From NCBI RefSeq assembly GCF_000733725.1, contig NZ_JMQM01000001.1:1302001-1366000 (forward strand): a stretch of DNA of 64,000 nt, written 5' to 3'. Positions within the stretch are counted from its first letter, which is position 1; each line of letters opens with the position of its first letter. The stretch is from Nitratireductor basaltis. Lineage in GTDB: Bacteria > Pseudomonadota > Alphaproteobacteria > Rhizobiales > Rhizobiaceae. Made by a program: the position numbers and the translations under genes. The notes under the pieces were generated by a model. That model was not told the origin of the DNA. It ran no database searches and saw only the letters and a program-made list of their open reading frames with translations. Below, piece after piece: positions 1-11,589 of this stretch.

Positions 1-205
1 TGCCCTCGTCCGGATGAGACAGGAGGACGCGAAAACTGTCCCAGATCGGTGGACCTATGCACCAATCGAGCGTCGCTGGATCAGGAACGGCTTCGCCCAT
101 CCGCTCCAGCGCATATGCTATGCTGTTGGTGATACCGGCAAACGGATTTGTCAGCGTTCCATCGAGATCGAAAAGGACGGCGCCCTGGCCGCTTGAAGCG
201 TTCAT
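1..205 (-). CDS. HAD-superfamily phosphatase, N-terminal part (runs off the left edge)
   Basis: Reading the reverse strand from the ATG at 205 gives 68 codons of an open frame that leaves the window. Residues 11-17 read LFDLDGT, the motif I of HAD hydrolases with nucleophile Asp13 and Asp15. The stretch that follows (TNPFAGITNSIAYALERMG) is typical of phosphoglycolate phosphatase-like (Gph/PpaX) members. The ATG overlaps the pccA stop in an ATGA arrangement, so it is very probably translated by coupling to pccA. Substrate cannot be judged from the N-terminus; the family dephosphorylates phosphoglycolate, pyrophosphate or sugar phosphates in the cytoplasm. Confidence 0.85.
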   Translation of the reverse strand, partial: MNASSGQGAVLFDLDGTLTNPFAGITNSIAYALERMGEAVPDPATLDWCIGPPIWDSFRVLLSHPDEG

Positions 206-2211
206 TCAAACTCCATGATAACTGCATCGACAGCGAGACTGTCGCCGGGCTTTGCGTTGATCTTCGTCACCTTGCAGTCACGCTCGGCGCGAAGCACGTT
301 TTCCATCTTCATCGCTTCCACGATGGCCAGGGTTTCACCTGCCTTGACCTCCTGCTCTTCGGCCACATTGATTGTGACCACTAGCCCGGGCATCGGGCAA
401 AGCAGCATCTTCGACGTATCGGGTGCCTGCTTGACCGGCATGAGGCGGTCGAGCTCTGCAGTGCGCGGCGTGAAGACACGCGCTTCGGCTCGGATGCCCT
501 GCCACGACAAGGCATGACCATTCAGGACGGGGCGCAACTGGACTGCCACTTCCCGCCCGTTCAGCTTTCCGATCCAAACGGCGTCACCGGGCCGCCAATT
601 CGAGGTGACGGTGAACTTCCTGCCGGCAACCTCAAGATCAAGCTCGGTCGGCACGGAAATCATGCCGTCGGTAATCGTCACCGGCAGATAATCCTCATCA
701 AGCTTCACGACCCATTCACGGCGATAGTCGCCGCTATGCGGGCGCAGACGACCAGGCAGCCGGTCAAGACGGTCGCGCCGCAGCAGCTCCATTGCCAGAG
801 CGACCGCAGCAAGCACCTGTGCCTGTTCGCCGTCGGGCGCGGGTATTGAGAAGCCGTCCGGATACTCCTCCGCGATGAAGCCTGTCGTCAGCCGTCCTTC
901 GCGCCAGCGTTCATGACGCATGAGTGCGGCAAGGAACGGGATATTGTGCTCGATGCCATCGATCACGAAACGGTCGAGCGCTTCGGACATGGCGTCAATG
1001 GCAGTCAGGCGATCGGGTGCCCAGCTGCACAACTTGGCGATCATGGGATCGTAGAACATCGAGATTTCCGAGCCTTCGGCCACCCCGGTGTCGTTGCGGA
1101 TGACGATGTCGCCTTCGCTCCCCTCTTCCGGCGGACGGTAGCGGGTCAGGCGGCCTATGGATGGCAGGAAATTTCGCACCGGGTCTTCGGCATAGATGCG
1201 GCTTTCGATCGCCCAGCCATTGAGCTTCACGTCATTCTGCGCAAGCTCCAGCTTCTGGCCCGCGGCAACCTTGATCATCTGCTCGACCAGATCCACACCG
1301 GTGACGAGTTCCGTCACCGGATGCTCCACCTGAAGGCGGGTGTTCATTTCGAGGAAGTAGAAATTGCGGTTGCGGTCGACGATGAACTCGACCGTGCCCG
1401 CGCTCTGATAATCGACCGCCTTTGCCAGCGCCACGGCCTGCTCGCCCATGGCCTTGCGTGTTTCCTCGTCAAGAAACGGCGACGGCGCTTCCTCGACGAC
1501 CTTCTGGTTGCGACGCTGGATCGAACATTCGCGTTCGCCAAGATAGATACAGTTGCCGTGGGCGTCAGCCAGCACCTGGATTTCGATATGGCGCGGCTCT
1601 TCGACGAACTTCTCGATGAAGATGCGGTCATCGCCGAATGAGGATGCGGCCTCGGACTTCGAGCGTTCGAAACCTTCGCGCGCTTCCGCCTCGTTCCAGG
1701 CAATGCGCATGCCCTTGCCGCCACCACCGGCAGACGCCTTGATCATGACGGGGAAGCCGATTTCGGCGGCGATCTTCACTGCATGATCGGCATCATCGAT
1801 CAGTCCCATGAAGCCGGGCACGGTCGAGACACCGGCTTCGGCAGCAAGCTTCTTGGATGTGATCTTGTCGCCCATGGCCTGGATGGCCTTGGGCTTCGGC
1901 CCGATGAAGGTGATGCCTTCCTTTTCCAGCCGTTCGCAGAAGGAAGCATTTTCGGAAAGGAATCCATAGCCCGGATGCACCGCTTCCGCTCCGGTCTGCT
2001 TGCAGGCTTCAATGATCTTGTCGGCGACGAGATAAGACTGGTTGGCGGGTGCCGGACCGATTGCCACGGCCTCATCAGCCATTTCCACATGCACCGCATC
2101 AGCATCGGCTTCCGAGTGGACCGCAACGGTGGCAATGCCCATCTTTCGCGCGGACTTGATGACCCTGCAGGCGATTTCACCGCGATTGGCAATCAGTATC
2201 TTCTTGAACAT
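202..2211 (-). CDS. pccA: Propionyl-CoA carboxylase, biotin-carboxylase/BCCP (alpha) subunit
   Basis: A 669-residue protein that carboxylates its own biotin with ATP and bicarbonate, for transfer to propionyl-CoA by a beta subunit not present here. It starts with the biotin carboxylase motif (ILIANRGEIACRVI) and has the ATP-grasp glycine loop GGGGKGMR near residue 165. A BT linker domain occupies about 480-600. The C-terminal carrier domain has the biotinylation motif VEAMKMEN, with Lys635 as the acceptor. Length and the BT region fit PccA better than acetyl-CoA carboxylase AccC (about 450 aa). The methylcrotonyl-CoA enzyme is the main alternative. The next gene on the strand, a HAD phosphatase, overlaps its stop codon. 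Confidence 0.93.
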   Translation of the reverse strand: MFKKILIANRGEIACRVIKSARKMGIATVAVHSEADADAVHVEMADEAVAIGPAPANQSYLVADKIIEACKQTGAEAVHPGYGFLSENASFCERLEKEGITFIGPKPKAIQAMGDKITSKKLAAEAGVSTVPGFMGLIDDADHAVKIAAEIGFPVMIKASAGGGGKGMRIAWNEAEAREGFERSKSEAASSFGDDRIFIEKFVEEPRHIEIQVLADAHGNCIYLGERECSIQRRNQKVVEEAPSPFLDEETRKAMGEQAVALAKAVDYQSAGTVEFIVDRNRNFYFLEMNTRLQVEHPVTELVTGVDLVEQMIKVAAGQKLELAQNDVKLNGWAIESRIYAEDPVRNFLPSIGRLTRYRPPEEGSEGDIVIRNDTGVAEGSEISMFYDPMIAKLCSWAPDRLTAIDAMSEALDRFVIDGIEHNIPFLAALMRHERWREGRLTTGFIAEEYPDGFSIPAPDGEQAQVLAAVALAMELLRRDRLDRLPGRLRPHSGDYRREWVVKLDEDYLPVTITDGMISVPTELDLEVAGRKFTVTSNWRPGDAVWIGKLNGREVAVQLRPVLNGHALSWQGIRAEARVFTPRTAELDRLMPVKQAPDTSKMLLCPMPGLVVTINVAEEQEVKAGETLAIVEAMKMENVLRAERDCKVTKINAKPGDSLAVDAVIMEFE

Positions 2212-2352
2212 CTAGGATATTCTCCCCCGCAGTTTATGACGCTGCTCCTCAAGTGTAGGAATACAATTCCGAATCGCTCGCGTCATACCTTTTTCATGCG
2301 TACCGGCTTTGCCATTGATCGCAAACGGGGTGGCATCACTGGAGAACGACAC

Positions 2353-2835
2353 ATGACTGCCGATCACACAGCACCAGCCGGACCGGTCATCTATGTCGAT
2401 GCCGATGCCTGCCCGGTGAAGGCCGAGGCGGTGAAGGTCGGCGAGCGGCACGAAATGCTGGTGGTCTTTGTCTCCAATGGGGGCCTGCGCCCTTCCCGCG
2501 ATCCGCTTGTACGCCACGTGGTCGTGCCGGGAACGCCAGATGCAGCCGACGACTGGATTGTGGAAGAGGCAAACGCCAACGACATTGCCATAACCGCCGA
2601 TGTCCCCCTGGCTGCCCGCCTGGTGGAGAAGGGGCTGCATGTTCTGGGACCCACCGGGCGGCCCTTCACGCCTGAAACCATCGGCATGGCAGTTGCCATG
2701 CGCGATCTGAAACAGGATCTGCGCGAGAGCGGGGCAATCAAGGGATATAATCCCGGTTTCACCGCCCGCGACCGCTCCGCATTCCTGCAGGCGCTCGACC
2801 GCACCGTGCGCCTCGCCCTCCGGCTGAAAGACTGA
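2353..2835 (+). CDS. YaiI/YqxD-family (DUF188) protein
   Basis: A 160-residue cytoplasmic protein. The ATG at 2353 begins MTADHTAPAG and runs into the family hallmark IYVDADACPVKAEA (about residues 13-26). Further family motifs are the central DDWIVEEA segment, ITADVPLAARLVEKG, and the C-terminal region with RDRSAFLQALDR. The family has a PIN-like fold with clustered acidic residues, but no activity is firmly established. The frame is open much further upstream, but that part only overlaps pccA in antisense and has no start signal. It diverges from pccA and ends 330 bp before gcvT. Confidence 0.88.
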   Translation: MTADHTAPAGPVIYVDADACPVKAEAVKVGERHEMLVVFVSNGGLRPSRDPLVRHVVVPGTPDAADDWIVEEANANDIAITADVPLAARLVEKGLHVLGPTGRPFTPETIGMAVAMRDLKQDLRESGAIKGYNPGFTARDRSAFLQALDRTVRLALRLKD

Positions 2836-2946
2836 GATGTGTACTGCGCAAAGATTCAGCACGGATGAAACATAAAGCAGCGTGACAATCCCGCGCGGCT
2901 TCGCTAGTTTCCGGCCTGTCCTGGGCCTTGAAAGCCCATACCGTTT

Positions 2947-3124
2947 GCGGGAGAGAGCAGCGACTTGCTGCCGCCGAAGGGGAAATCGCCCGAAATCTCT
3001 CAGGCAAATGAACCGTAAGCGGGACGGACGCTCTGGAAAGTCGGGACATTGCTCCCGCGCCGAAGGTGTAAGCGGGTTCTTCTGGAACTTCCGCGAGTCT
3101 CTCAGGCTTCCGACAGAGGGGCAC
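2947..3124 (+). promoter_or_regulatory. Tandem glycine riboswitch upstream of gcvTHP
   Basis: Two consecutive glycine-aptamer signatures lie in the 330 bp leader of gcvT. The first has GCGGGAGAGAG at 2947, GCCGAAGGGG near 2983, the hallmark TCTCTCAGGCAAATGAACCG near 2996, and CTCTGGAAAG near 3032. The second reuses that segment, with GCGCCGAAGGTG near 3058, GTCTCTCAGGC near 3097 and a closing AGAGGGG near 3116. This is the classical two-aptamer glycine sensor that switches on glycine cleavage when glycine is plentiful. The 40 bp between it and the gcvT ATG, CG-rich with CAGCCGCCGTCGCGGCTG at 3129, could form the expression platform hairpin. Confidence 0.93.
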
Positions 3125-3165
3125 GAACAGCCGCCGTCGCGGCTGCGTGCAGCTTTGAGGGAACC

Positions 3166-4269
3166 ATGAGTGACCAGAAATCCCTGATTCATTTGCCGCT
3201 GGAAGCGGTTCACGAGGAAGCCGGCGCGCGTTTCGGCGCTTTTGCCGGCTGGCGCATGCCGCTGACCTATCCCGCAGGCGTGATGAAGGAACATCAGCAC
3301 ACCCGCGAGGAAGCGGGGCTGTTCGACATTTCGCATATGCGCATATTCGAGGTGAAGGGCGCAGGTGCCGTCGATTTCCTCAACCGCGCCTGCCCGCTTG
3401 ACGCCGCTGCGCTCGAGACAGGCCAGTCGAAATACACGCTGCTTCTCAACGACCGGGCAGGCATCATCGACGATCTGATCGTCACCCGCCTTGGCGCGGA
3501 TCGCTTCTACATCGTTGCCAATGCGGGCAATGCGCAGAAGGACGAGGCGCAGTTCAAGTCCATTGCCAAGGACTTCGATGTCACATTCGAGAAGGTCGAG
3601 CGCGTCCTGCTTGCGCTGCAGGGTCCGGCTGCCGAGGATGTACTGGTCAATGCGGGGCTTGACCTCTCCGACCTCACTTTCATGACCGCCGTCGAGCCGC
3701 GTGAGAACTGGTTTGCCGCACGTTCGGGCTATACCGGTGAAGACGGTTTCGAGATCGCGCTTCCGGCGGATGAGGCCCAGCGTTTCGTCTCCTCCATTCT
3801 GGCTGACGAGCGTGCCATGTGGATCGGCCTTGCCGCCCGCGACAGCCTGCGCCTCGAGGCTGGTCTATGCCTGCATGGTCAGGATCTGGATGAAGGCACA
3901 GACCCTGTCAGCGCGGCTCTTCTCTGGGCGATCCCGAAAAGCGTGCGCGAAGATAGTAATTTCGTCGGTGCGGAAGCATTCCGTCGCATCCGTGCGGAAG
4001 GTGCGAAGGAAAAGCGCGTTGGCCTGAAGCCGGACAGCCGCCAGCCCGTCCGCTCCGGCGCGCCGCTCATGGATGAAGACGGCAATTCCATCGGACGCGT
4101 GACCTCCGGTGGCTTCGGACCATCTGTCGGCCATCCAGTGTCGATGGGTTATGTCGCAAAGCCGCTTGCCGAGATCGGCAACAAGGTTTTCGCCGAGGTT
4201 CGCGGCAATCGTATTCCAATGGAGATCGTTTCTCCCATTTTCTCACCACATCGCTATCGCAAAGGATAA
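3166..4269 (+). CDS. gcvT: Glycine cleavage system T protein (aminomethyltransferase)
   Basis: 367 residues. It transfers the methylene group from aminomethyl-lipoyl GcvH to tetrahydrofolate and releases ammonia. The ATG at 3166 (MSDQKSLIHLPL) lies 40 bp after the riboswitch. Family features are FGAFAGWRMPLTYPAG near residue 24, GLFDISHMRIFEV, the folate-site region SGYTGEDGFEIALP near 187, and GGFGPSVGHPVSMGYV near the C-terminus. A longer in-frame extension reaches into the riboswitch and is not credible. It is followed after 6 bp by gcvH and 5 bp later by gcvP, so the three form one glycine-regulated operon. Confidence 0.96.
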   Translation: MSDQKSLIHLPLEAVHEEAGARFGAFAGWRMPLTYPAGVMKEHQHTREEAGLFDISHMRIFEVKGAGAVDFLNRACPLDAAALETGQSKYTLLLNDRAGIIDDLIVTRLGADRFYIVANAGNAQKDEAQFKSIAKDFDVTFEKVERVLLALQGPAAEDVLVNAGLDLSDLTFMTAVEPRENWFAARSGYTGEDGFEIALPADEAQRFVSSILADERAMWIGLAARDSLRLEAGLCLHGQDLDEGTDPVSAALLWAIPKSVREDSNFVGAEAFRRIRAEGAKEKRVGLKPDSRQPVRSGAPLMDEDGNSIGRVTSGGFGPSVGHPVSMGYVAKPLAEIGNKVFAEVRGNRIPMEIVSPIFSPHRYRKG

Positions 4270-4275
4270 GGACTG

Positions 4276-4644
4276 ATGAGCAAGACCTATTTCACTGAAG
4301 ATCACGAATGGCTCAAGGTCGAGGGTGAGACCGCAACAATCGGCATTACCGATTATGCCCAGGAGCAGCTTGGCGATCTGGTGTTCGTCGAGCTTCCCGA
4401 GACGGGCAAGGCGCTTTCCAAGGGTGACACTTGCGTCGTTGTCGAGTCCGTGAAGGCAGCTTCGGATGTCTATGCACCGGCTGATGGCGAAGTGACCGAA
4501 GTCAACAATGCCGTCGAGAGCGATCCCGCGCTCGTCAATTCGGCTCCCACCGGCGAAGGCTGGCTGTGGAAGATGAAATTGTCCGATACCTCGCAGCTTG
4601 AGGGTCTGATGGACGAAGAGGCCTACAAGGCCCATATTGCTTAA
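4276..4644 (+). CDS. gcvH: Glycine cleavage system H protein (lipoyl carrier)
   Basis: 122 residues, the normal size. The lipoyl-bearing shuttle protein carries the aminomethyl intermediate between GcvP and GcvT. The lipoylation motif [15 protein letters not shown] places the modified lysine at residue 60. The N-terminal YFTEDHEWL and [18 protein letters not shown] segments are canonical. An AAGGA-type ribosome site precedes the ATG. It is middle gene of gcvTHP, controlled by the upstream glycine riboswitch. Confidence 0.97.
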   Translation: MSKTYFTEDHEWLKVEGETATIGITDYAQEQLGDLVFVELPETGKALSKGDTCVVVESVKAASDVYAPADGEVTEVNNAVESDPALVNSAPTGEGWLWKMKLSDTSQLEGLMDEEAYKAHIA

Positions 4645-4649
4645 GGAAT

Positions 4650-7451
<2,802 letters not shown>

Positions 7452-7462
7452 CGCCACGTTTA

Positions 7463-7493
7463 TCGGTGCCGCAGAACCACACTGCGGCACCGA
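7463..7493 (+). terminator. Hairpin terminator of the gcv operon
   Basis: A perfect 12-bp stem, TCGGTGCCGCAG / CTGCGGCACCGA, closes a 7-nt loop 12 bp after the gcvP stop. The following bases (AAGCCCTGTTTTCC) give only a weak and delayed T run, so efficiency is uncertain. The remaining 230 bp up to parE hold no gene that I can support. Confidence 0.8.
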
Positions 7494-7722
7494 AAGCCCT
7501 GTTTTCCACGGCTGCAGCAGCGCGCCGCATTGAATGGCGGGCTCTTATTCCCTATTCATCCGGGTCATGCTGCATAAGACGTTGTCTTGAAGAACCGCGC
7601 AAAAGCGGCTTGACGCCACTTATGCACAAGCACTGAACACAACCGGAACAGACTTCGCCTTGCCTTGGAAACCATGGCAAAGTGGGGAAGTGATTCGCGG
7701 GGATGAGAGCAGAATTAGCGCC

Positions 7723-9804
7723 ATGGATGACAATAACGACCTGTTTGCCGGACTGAGCCAGACGACGCCCGAGCGCGTGCGCCAGCCCGAGCCTGCGCCT
7801 GCTTCCTCCGCTCCGGCACCAGCCGCGCCTTCGTCGCCAGCAAAAGCGAAGCCTGCACCGGCACAGCCGCGTGACGGTGGAGACTACAGCGCGGCCGATA
7901 TCGAGGTTCTGGAAGGTCTCGAACCGGTTCGCCGCCGCCCGGGCATGTATATCGGCGGTACCGACGACAAGGCGCTGCACCACCTCTTTGCCGAAGTCAT
8001 CGACAACTCGATGGACGAGGCCGTTGCCGGACATGCCACATTCATCGAGGTGGAACTGGGCGCTGACGGCTATCTCTCCGTCACCGATAATGGCCGCGGC
8101 ATTCCCGTTGATCCGCATCCCAAATTCAAGGACAAGTCCGCGCTGGAAGTCATCATGACCACGCTGCATGCGGGCGGCAAGTTCGACTCCAAGGTCTATG
8201 AGACCTCCGGCGGCCTGCATGGTGTGGGTGTCTCCGTAGTCAACGCGCTGTCGGAACTTCTGGAAGTCGAGGTCGCGCGCAACCGCCAGCTTTTCCGCCA
8301 GACCTTCTCGCGGGGTCTGCCGCAGGGTGGGCTGGAGAAGCTTGGCGACGTTCACAACCGTCGCGGCACCAAAGTGCGCTTCAAGCCGGATGAGCAGATC
8401 TTCGGCAAGGGAGCGAAATTCGAACCTGCACGCCTCTACAAGATGGCGCGTTCGAAGGCCTATCTCTTCGGCGGTGTTGAAATTCGCTGGGTCTGCGATC
8501 CCGCACTTATCGGCGAGAAGGACGAGACGCCGGAAAAAGCCGTCTTCCACTTCCCCGGCGGGTTGAAGGACTTTCTGGAAGCTTCGGTGAAGGGCGAATA
8601 TCAGGTCACCAAGGAGATCTTCGCCGGACGCAGCGAGAAGCGCGGCGGCCATGGTGCGGTTGAATGGGCCATCACCTGGTATGGCGGCGACGCCGCGCTC
8701 AATTCCTACTGTAACACCGTGCCGACACCGGAAGGCGGAACGCATGAAAGCGGCTTCCGCAACGCGCTTTTGCGCGGACTTCGTCAATATGCGGAACTGA
8801 CCGGCAACAAGCGCGCCTCCATCATCACCTCAGACGACGTGATGATCTCGGCGGCCGGCATGCTTTCCGTTTTCGTGCGCGAGCCGGAATTTGTCGGCCA
8901 GACGAAGGACAAGCTCGCAACTGCGGCTGCCACGCGCATCGTCGAAAACGCGATCCGCGATCCTTTTGACCATTGGCTGGCAGAGAACCCGCAGGAAGCT
9001 TCAAAGCTTCTGGACTGGGTCATGGCCCGTGCCGACGAGCGTCTGAAGCGCCGTCAGGAGCGTGAGGTCAACCGCAAGACCGCCGTGCGCAAATTGCGCC
9101 TTCCCGGCAAACTTGCCGATTGTTCCTCCAACCAGGCGGCAGGCGCGGAGCTTTTCATCGTCGAGGGTGACTCGGCTGGCGGTTCTGCAAAACAGGCGCG
9201 CAACCGAAAAAATCAGGCCGTTCTGCCACTACGCGGCAAGATCCTCAATGTGGCAAGTGCCGCATCAGGCAAGCTTGCCGCCAACCAGCTGATCTCCGAT
9301 CTCATCCAGGCGCTGGGCTGTGGTACGCGCAACAAGTATCGCGAAGACGACCTGCGCTACGAGCGCATCATCATCATGACCGATGCCGATGTCGACGGCG
9401 CTCACATTGCTTCACTGCTCATCACCTTCTTCTATCAGGAGATGCCGCAGCTCATAGAAGGCGGCCATCTCTATCTGGCCGTGCCTCCGCTCTATCGTAT
9501 CAGCCAGGGCGGCAAGACCATGTATGCGCGCGACGACGCGCACAAGGAGGAGCTGCTGCGCACCGAATTCACCGGACGCGGCAAGATCGATATCGGCCGC
9601 TTCAAGGGTCTGGGTGAGATGCTGCCCAAGCAGCTGAAGGAAACCACCATGGACCCCGGGCTGCGCAATCTTCTGAAGGTTGAAGTTTCCGAGGGCCACG
9701 AAGCCACGCGCGAGGCGGTGGATTCACTCATGGGCACCAAGCCGGAAGCCCGTTTCCGCTTCATTCAGGAACGCGCGGAATTCGTTGAAGAGCTTGATAT
9801 CTGA
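7723..9804 (+). CDS. parE: DNA topoisomerase IV subunit B (ParE)
   Basis: 693 residues. This is the ATPase subunit of topoisomerase IV, which decatenates daughter chromosomes with ParC (not in the window). An Ala/Pro-rich N-terminal tail (about residues 15-50) precedes the GHKL ATPase, with VIDNSMDEAVAG, DNGRGIPVD and GGLHGVGVSVVNALS. The TOPRIM domain has EGDSAGG with Glu481 and DADVDGAH from Asp554. Absence of the large GyrB insertion and the text around the TOPRIM point to ParE rather than GyrB. I chose ATG 7723 (MDDNNDLF); an upstream in-frame start adds 21 unsupported residues. Confidence 0.93.
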   Translation: MDDNNDLFAGLSQTTPERVRQPEPAPASSAPAPAAPSSPAKAKPAPAQPRDGGDYSAADIEVLEGLEPVRRRPGMYIGGTDDKALHHLFAEVIDNSMDEAVAGHATFIEVELGADGYLSVTDNGRGIPVDPHPKFKDKSALEVIMTTLHAGGKFDSKVYETSGGLHGVGVSVVNALSELLEVEVARNRQLFRQTFSRGLPQGGLEKLGDVHNRRGTKVRFKPDEQIFGKGAKFEPARLYKMARSKAYLFGGVEIRWVCDPALIGEKDETPEKAVFHFPGGLKDFLEASVKGEYQVTKEIFAGRSEKRGGHGAVEWAITWYGGDAALNSYCNTVPTPEGGTHESGFRNALLRGLRQYAELTGNKRASIITSDDVMISAAGMLSVFVREPEFVGQTKDKLATAAATRIVENAIRDPFDHWLAENPQEASKLLDWVMARADERLKRRQEREVNRKTAVRKLRLPGKLADCSSNQAAGAELFIVEGDSAGGSAKQARNRKNQAVLPLRGKILNVASAASGKLAANQLISDLIQALGCGTRNKYREDDLRYERIIIMTDADVDGAHIASLLITFFYQEMPQLIEGGHLYLAVPPLYRISQGGKTMYARDDAHKEELLRTEFTGRGKIDIGRFKGLGEMLPKQLKETTMDPGLRNLLKVEVSEGHEATREAVDSLMGTKPEARFRFIQERAEFVEELDI

Positions 9805-9818
9805 GGCTCAGTCAAATC

Positions 9819-9838
9819 GAGGGCGGCATTCCGCCCTC
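9819..9838. terminator. Hairpin between convergent parE and DUF2336 gene
   Basis: GAGGGCGG-CATT-CCGCCCTC forms a perfect 8-bp stem with a tetraloop, 14 bp after the parE stop and 15 bp before the end of the converging gene. It could end transcription from both sides, although neither side has a clean T run. Confidence 0.65.
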
Positions 9839-9853
9839 TCCTTCGATACTGCA

Positions 9854-10987
9854 TCAAGCAGCGGCAAGTTCCAGCGCCTGCTGGCGTGCATTGCGGCGAA
9901 GCTGTTCCAGGTGGATCTGTCGCAAGAGGCGCGTCAGTTGCTCTGCTTCATCTGCCCCATGAGCGGCATCAACAGCCTGAAGCATTGACCACGATACTTC
10001 CTGCGGACCGGACATTCGGTTGCCACGCGCGACTTCTCGCCAGATATCCAATGCGGTGAGGATCGGCGCATGGGTGATCGTGCTGAGGCCGGCACGTTTA
10101 AATAGTGCGGCGAGTGCCGAGTGGCGACCACGCGCCAGCAGTGCTGTCACGCGTTCGATGTCCTGGCCTGTGATGGCCGCCAATGCGACGCGGAAGAAAT
10201 CGATCTTTCCATGCGCCACGATGCGGACAAGGAAACCGCTTGTCACCTCGCCACGCAGCCGCAGATGTTCGACGAGAGCTTCATGTTCCTCGTCGGCAAC
10301 GCTTTCGATCAGTGTCACCGAAGCGCGAGCACAGGCATCCTTGGCGATCAGTCCCGCACGCTCTTCTCCCATCAGGGCCTTTACAAGCGGCAGGGCGGAT
10401 AGCGCCGTTCCGGTGGCCTGGACCAGAAGATGGCGGCAATCTGCAGGTAGATGAGCGTTGTGGGTAAGAGCCTCGCGCAGCGGCCCATTTGCGCCAAAGC
10501 GCTCTATCATTCGACGGAAGCTGAAAGGCGCGATTTCCGCACCTTCGTTGCGCGCCAGCACGGTACAGGCTTCAACCGACCCCACTTCCGCTATGGATGC
10601 GCTCAGCGAGCGGGAGACCCGGGGACGAGAGGCAATGAGCATCTGAACCTTGATGCAGCCCAGCGCCACGCGATCGATAAGTTCTGCATCGGACAGAAGA
10701 GGTGAACGCGCCAGCACGGGTGCTGCGACCTCAGCCTGATCGGCTGCGAGTGCCGCTATGATATGTGCAGGCGCACGTGCGCTCAGAGATAGCGTTTCCG
10801 ACAGTGCAAGGCGCACTTTGGCGGAGCGGTCATCAAGCAGAAGTGTCAGCGCTGCTTCGGCAGCAAGACGGTCGTCGAAGCTCAGCTCACGCTGCACGAA
10901 GGCACGTGCGAGAGCTGCAGCGGCGTCTGCACGCTCCTGCATCTTCGCCGTATCGAGCCATTTAAGAAAGTGCTGGATAACTACCAC
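9854..10987 (-). CDS. DUF2336 family protein
   Basis: 377 residues, predicted soluble and rich in Ala, Leu and Arg helices in a HEAT-like pattern (AEAALTLLLDDRSAKVRLALSE near residues 42-63). It matches my recollection of the alphaproteobacterial DUF2336 family; no biochemical role is established. The start codon is GTG at 10987 (MVVIQHFLKWLDTA), because family members begin at this position; the next ATG would remove 15 conserved residues. A GGGAG lies about 10 nt upstream. It is a single gene, converging on parE and diverging from the MaoC-type gene. Confidence 0.8.
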   Translation of the reverse strand: MVVIQHFLKWLDTAKMQERADAAAALARAFVQRELSFDDRLAAEAALTLLLDDRSAKVRLALSETLSLSARAPAHIIAALAADQAEVAAPVLARSPLLSDAELIDRVALGCIKVQMLIASRPRVSRSLSASIAEVGSVEACTVLARNEGAEIAPFSFRRMIERFGANGPLREALTHNAHLPADCRHLLVQATGTALSALPLVKALMGEERAGLIAKDACARASVTLIESVADEEHEALVEHLRLRGEVTSGFLVRIVAHGKIDFFRVALAAITGQDIERVTALLARGRHSALAALFKRAGLSTITHAPILTALDIWREVARGNRMSGPQEVSWSMLQAVDAAHGADEAEQLTRLLRQIHLEQLRRNARQQALELAAA

Positions 10988-11122
10988 GCGACATCAACTC
11001 CCGCCCATTGATATGCACGCTACCAGCCATTTCTATACGAATGGTTTACCATAAGAGCGTTGTTGCGCAGCAATCGGCAGATGCTTATCAATTGCCCATC
11101 TTGCGACTGGGAGGAGCGCGCA

Positions 11123-11575
11123 ATGGCAGGTCTTTATCTCGACGAATTCAAACCGGGCATGGTGATCCGTCACACACTGCGCAAAAGCGTGACTGAGAGT
11201 GACAACATGTTGTTCTCAACCATGACGCTGAACCCGCAGCCGCTGCATATCGATTTCGATTTCGCCGAGAAGTCCGAGTGGGGAAAGCCGTTGGTCAACT
11301 CGCTTTTCACGCTCGGCCTCATGATCGGTATCTCCGTCCATGACACGACGCTTGGCACCACGATCGGCAATCTGGGCATGACCGAAACCGTTTTCCCGCA
11401 CCCGGTCTTCCATGGCGATACGCTCCGGGTCGAGACCGAGATCAGAAGCGTGCGTGAATCGAAATCCAAACCGGACCGTGGCATCGTGGAGTTCGAGCAT
11501 CGCGCCTATAATCAGGACAATGTCCTGGTTGCACGCTGTATACGACAGGCCATGATGCTGAAGAAGCCGGCCTGA
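11123..11575 (+). CDS. MaoC-family (hot-dog fold) dehydratase
   Basis: 150 residues. The hot-dog core carries the MaoC hydratase pattern: FSTMTLNPQPLHIDFDFAE (Asn-Pro-Xaa-His-Xaa-Asp, the hydratase 2 catalytic motif) followed by GKPLVNSLFTLGLMIG. Such enzymes hydrate enoyl-CoA-type esters. I chose ATG 11123 because GGAGG sits 8 nt upstream; the open frame begins 63 bp earlier. It lies 14 bp before a CitE-like lyase. The pair could hydrate a mesaconyl- or methylfumaryl-type CoA ester and then cleave the hydroxyacyl-CoA, but the substrate is inferred only. Confidence 0.9.
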   Translation: MAGLYLDEFKPGMVIRHTLRKSVTESDNMLFSTMTLNPQPLHIDFDFAEKSEWGKPLVNSLFTLGLMIGISVHDTTLGTTIGNLGMTETVFPHPVFHGDTLRVETEIRSVRESKSKPDRGIVEFEHRAYNQDNVLVARCIRQAMMLKKPA

Positions 11576-11589
11576 ACGGGAAAAAGACC

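Noticed and set aside
1783-2352. 190-codon N-terminal extension of the YaiI-like protein
   Set aside because: The extension lies antisense to pccA and across the divergent spacer; the family domain begins right after ATG 2353.
9854-10987. Shorter start (ATG at 10942) for the DUF2336 gene
   Set aside because: It would remove residues that are shared by family members; the GTG at 10987 fits better.
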